64,000 bases of DNA, from positions 23,318 through 87,317 of the forward strand of contig JBGSIA010000109.1 of NCBI GenBank assembly GCA_041751935.1, read 5' to 3'. Shown here in pieces: positions 62,286 to 64,000 of the stretch. Numbering within the stretch: the stretch's first letter is position 1; each line of letters opens with the position of its first letter. Source of the stretch: JBBSJZ01 sp041751935. Its GTDB lineage: Bacteria > Planctomycetota > Planctomycetia > Pirellulales > Pirellulaceae. A program made the position numbers and the translations under genes. A model generated the notes under the pieces. That model worked only from the letters and a program-made list of their open reading frames with translations, was not told the DNA's origin and did no database searches.

Positions 62286-63698
62286 ATGAAGTATGGTCTG
62301 GTTATCTTTCTTGTTTTCTTGTGCGGAAGCAATTTTATGTCCAAGCATTCTGTTCTCGCTGACGAGTCGCCTGCAACGGTTGACTGGGCAATCGCCATTC
62401 ATGGAGGAGCTGGTGGCGACCCGAGTGAATGGAATGAAGCGAAAGTCAAAGCCAGAAAAGAGGGTCTGGTGCGTGCTCTGCAAACCGGTCGTGACTTGCT
62501 TGCGCAAGGTAGCTCGGCGATCGACGCCATCGAAGCAGTAATCCGCGTCCTCGAAGACGACTCAAGCTTCAACGCAGGTCGTGGCGCGGTACTCACCAAA
62601 GACGGATTCGCTGAACTCGATGCATCGGTAATGGATGGCAAGACGCTCGGATGTGGAGCAGTGGCTGGGGTCATGAAAGTCAAAAACCCTATCACACTGG
62701 CACGTCGAGTCATGACAGAAACGAAACACGTGTTGTTGGTAGGAAAAGGCGCCGATGAATTTGCTGAGAAGCAAAACGTTCCACTCGTTGCACCGGAGTA
62801 TTTCCTTAGCGAATCTCGCAGGTCACCCACACCGAATGCAGGCGTCGAATCCGCTGACGGTGAGCCTTCGCATTTCGGTACCGTCGGATGCGTCGCTCTC
62901 GATTCACACGGCAACCTTGCAGCGGGAACCAGCACCGGTGGTACTGCCAAAAAGTTGCCTGGACGCGTTGGCGACTCACCGATTGTTGGAGCCGGAACGT
63001 ACGCAGCAAACGGCTCGTGTGCGGTGTCGGGAACCGGCATTGGCGAGGAGTTCATTCGCCATTCGGTTGCCTACGACATTGCCGCCCAAATGCGGTACGC
63101 TGATAAGTCGCTCGATTCGGCGGTGACGGAGATCATGTCCAAGCGGCTGAGTCCAAATGTCGGCGGTTTGATCGCCGTGTCACAACAAGGCGAAATCGTC
63201 ATGCAACACAACACTCCCGCAATGAGTTGTGGAGCCGCTGACAGTTCCGGTCGATTTGAAACCTACCTCAAGCTTGAACAAGGCAAACGAAACCTCGGTG
63301 GTATCACAAAGAAACATCCTGCATCTCCAGAAGCGCAAATCACCCGACTGCTTGAACAGCAAGCACGTGACTGGAGCACCGGAGACATTGACGCATTCAT
63401 GCAGGTCTACTGGAAAAGTGACGAATTAACGTTCTCTTCGGGCGGCGTTGTCACACGCGGTTTCGACGCCACGATCGCTCGACACAAGTTGCGATACCCT
63501 ACCTCCAAGGCAATGGGCAAGCTCACATTTTCCGAGTTGGAGTTTCTTCCGCTCGGTGAATCCGCGATGCAAGTTCTCGGCGTCTGGAAACTCGACCGCG
63601 AAGAGCCGGTCGGCGGTCGTTTCACTCTTATTTTTCGGCAGATAGCTAACGAGTGGAGAATCGTGCACGACCACACCTCTACGACAACATTAGAGTGA
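62286..63698 (+). CDS. Isoaspartyl peptidase / L-asparaginase with C-terminal NTF2-like domain
   Basis: 470 residues from ATG 62286 with a signal peptide (LVIFLVFLCGSNFM). The Ntn-hydrolase part (about 30-330) shows AIHGGAGGD, FNAGRGAVLTKDGFAELDAS, the autocleavage site HFGTVGC with nucleophile Thr199, GTSTGGTAKKLPGRVGDSP and SGTGIGEEFIR. It removes isoaspartyl or asparaginyl residues from peptides, after cutting itself into two chains. Residues ~345-470 add an SnoaL/DUF4440-like (NTF2-fold) domain (LLEQQARDWSTGDIDAFMQV, LIFRQIANEWRIVHDHTS), not usual in this family. Probably periplasmic. Confidence 0.93.
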   Translation: MKYGLVIFLVFLCGSNFMSKHSVLADESPATVDWAIAIHGGAGGDPSEWNEAKVKARKEGLVRALQTGRDLLAQGSSAIDAIEAVIRVLEDDSSFNAGRGAVLTKDGFAELDASVMDGKTLGCGAVAGVMKVKNPITLARRVMTETKHVLLVGKGADEFAEKQNVPLVAPEYFLSESRRSPTPNAGVESADGEPSHFGTVGCVALDSHGNLAAGTSTGGTAKKLPGRVGDSPIVGAGTYAANGSCAVSGTGIGEEFIRHSVAYDIAAQMRYADKSLDSAVTEIMSKRLSPNVGGLIAVSQQGEIVMQHNTPAMSCGAADSSGRFETYLKLEQGKRNLGGITKKHPASPEAQITRLLEQQARDWSTGDIDAFMQVYWKSDELTFSSGGVVTRGFDATIARHKLRYPTSKAMGKLTFSELEFLPLGESAMQVLGVWKLDREEPVGGRFTLIFRQIANEWRIVHDHTSTTTLE

Positions 63699-64000
63699 CC
63701 TCGATTTGTTATTCGCAATTCTTAGTGGGTCAAGGAATGTGAATGCTGACCACTCATTAGCGAGCATTCGGCGTAATTGGGATTCAAGAGAGTGGATCGC
63801 GGTGTGCGAACGGCTGAGTGCACTCGACTTGGGAGTGGGAAAAAGGTGTCCGAGTGGGAAAAAGGTGTCCGGTACGAATGGCACTTAATGCGTCTAAGTG
63901 GTTGGCATTGTGATAGTTAAGTTCAGTTGACAGCAAGGGGCTCCACTTGCGATGTGTCTGAGGCTCTTACCACTCACTCACAGGCAAGGAAGCCCCTCGT
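63699..64000. other. Intergenic region running to the window edge
   Basis: 302 bp without a supported gene. Besides the 19-bp tandem it holds an inverted pair AGGGGCT (63936-63942) and AGCCCCT (63991-63997) just at the edge. This could be an end of a mobile element or a long stem; the missing DNA is needed to tell. Confidence 0.5.
63833..63870. repeat. Two tandem copies of a 19-bp unit
   Basis: GAGTGGGAAAAAGGTGTCC occurs at 63833-63851 and 63852-63870 with no gap. I recall GGGAAAAAGGTGTCCG-type tandem units scattered through Rhodopirellula-like genomes, but did not search. Confidence 0.8.

Overview
The window reads as a chromosomal segment of a planctomycete, most likely of the Pirellulaceae / Rhodopirellula type. 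This is inferred from lineage-typical families rather than from a marker gene. They are a c-type cytochrome of the Pirellula/Verrucomicrobium type on a glucose-dehydrogenase-like propeller, a PSCyt1/DUF1549/DUF1553 protein paired with a Tat-exported DUF1501 protein, a DUF1080 protein, a sulfatase, DUF11/SdrD-like surface repeats, and a large Ser/Thr kinase next to an ECF sigma factor. No rRNA, tRNA, CRISPR array or intact insertion sequence was seen. Coding density is high and several gene pairs overlap by 4 bp.

Layout. 1-3791: 3' part of a giant DUF11/SdrD-B surface protein, closed by a strong terminator. 8618-3949 (minus): operon eboE-like / pdxJ / B12-binding radical SAM / membrane protein. 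8698-12957 (plus): M1 metallopeptidase, DUF6702 protein and a CinA-like protein whose C-terminal domain is degenerate. 16379-12954 (minus): a YtrA-type GntR repressor, an ABC ATPase and a permease with a C-terminal zinc ribbon, behind a near-consensus promoter with an overlapping dyad. 21222-16506 (minus) with divergent 21681-23465: a putative export system of GAF-HlyD, HlyD, PqqD-M50-adaptor protein and TolC-like lipoprotein. 23788-25843: groES-groEL. 27794-26124: prfC. 28157-29491: beta-CASP nuclease. 30678-29476: mnhE-F-G. 30773-40718: cytochrome protein, small ORF, outer-membrane protein, MoxR ATPase, ilvD, DUF1080, an Rrf2 regulator divergent from an unknown gene, and a stand-alone M41-like protein. 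44462-40755: metH. 44712-48045: a three-gene cassette of TM protein, degenerate BY-kinase-like ATPase with a minisatellite, and ExeA-like AAA ATPase. 48478-53697: Ser/Thr kinase with TPRs, then an ECF sigma factor fused to membrane segments. 58577-53785: PSD1/DUF1501 pair. 59582-58692: CHAD. 59920-61578: sulfatase with an altered maturation motif. 61579-62285: repeat-rich gap containing an hsdM remnant. 62286-63698: isoaspartyl peptidase fused to an NTF2-like domain.

How the genes work together. Housekeeping functions (B6 synthesis, branched-chain amino acids, methionine, protein folding, translation termination) are mixed with cell-envelope and signalling modules. The least familiar units are the M50/adaptor/TolC export locus, the three-gene ATPase cassette and the kinase/membrane-sigma pair. 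All assignments come from reading motifs; no database search was run.
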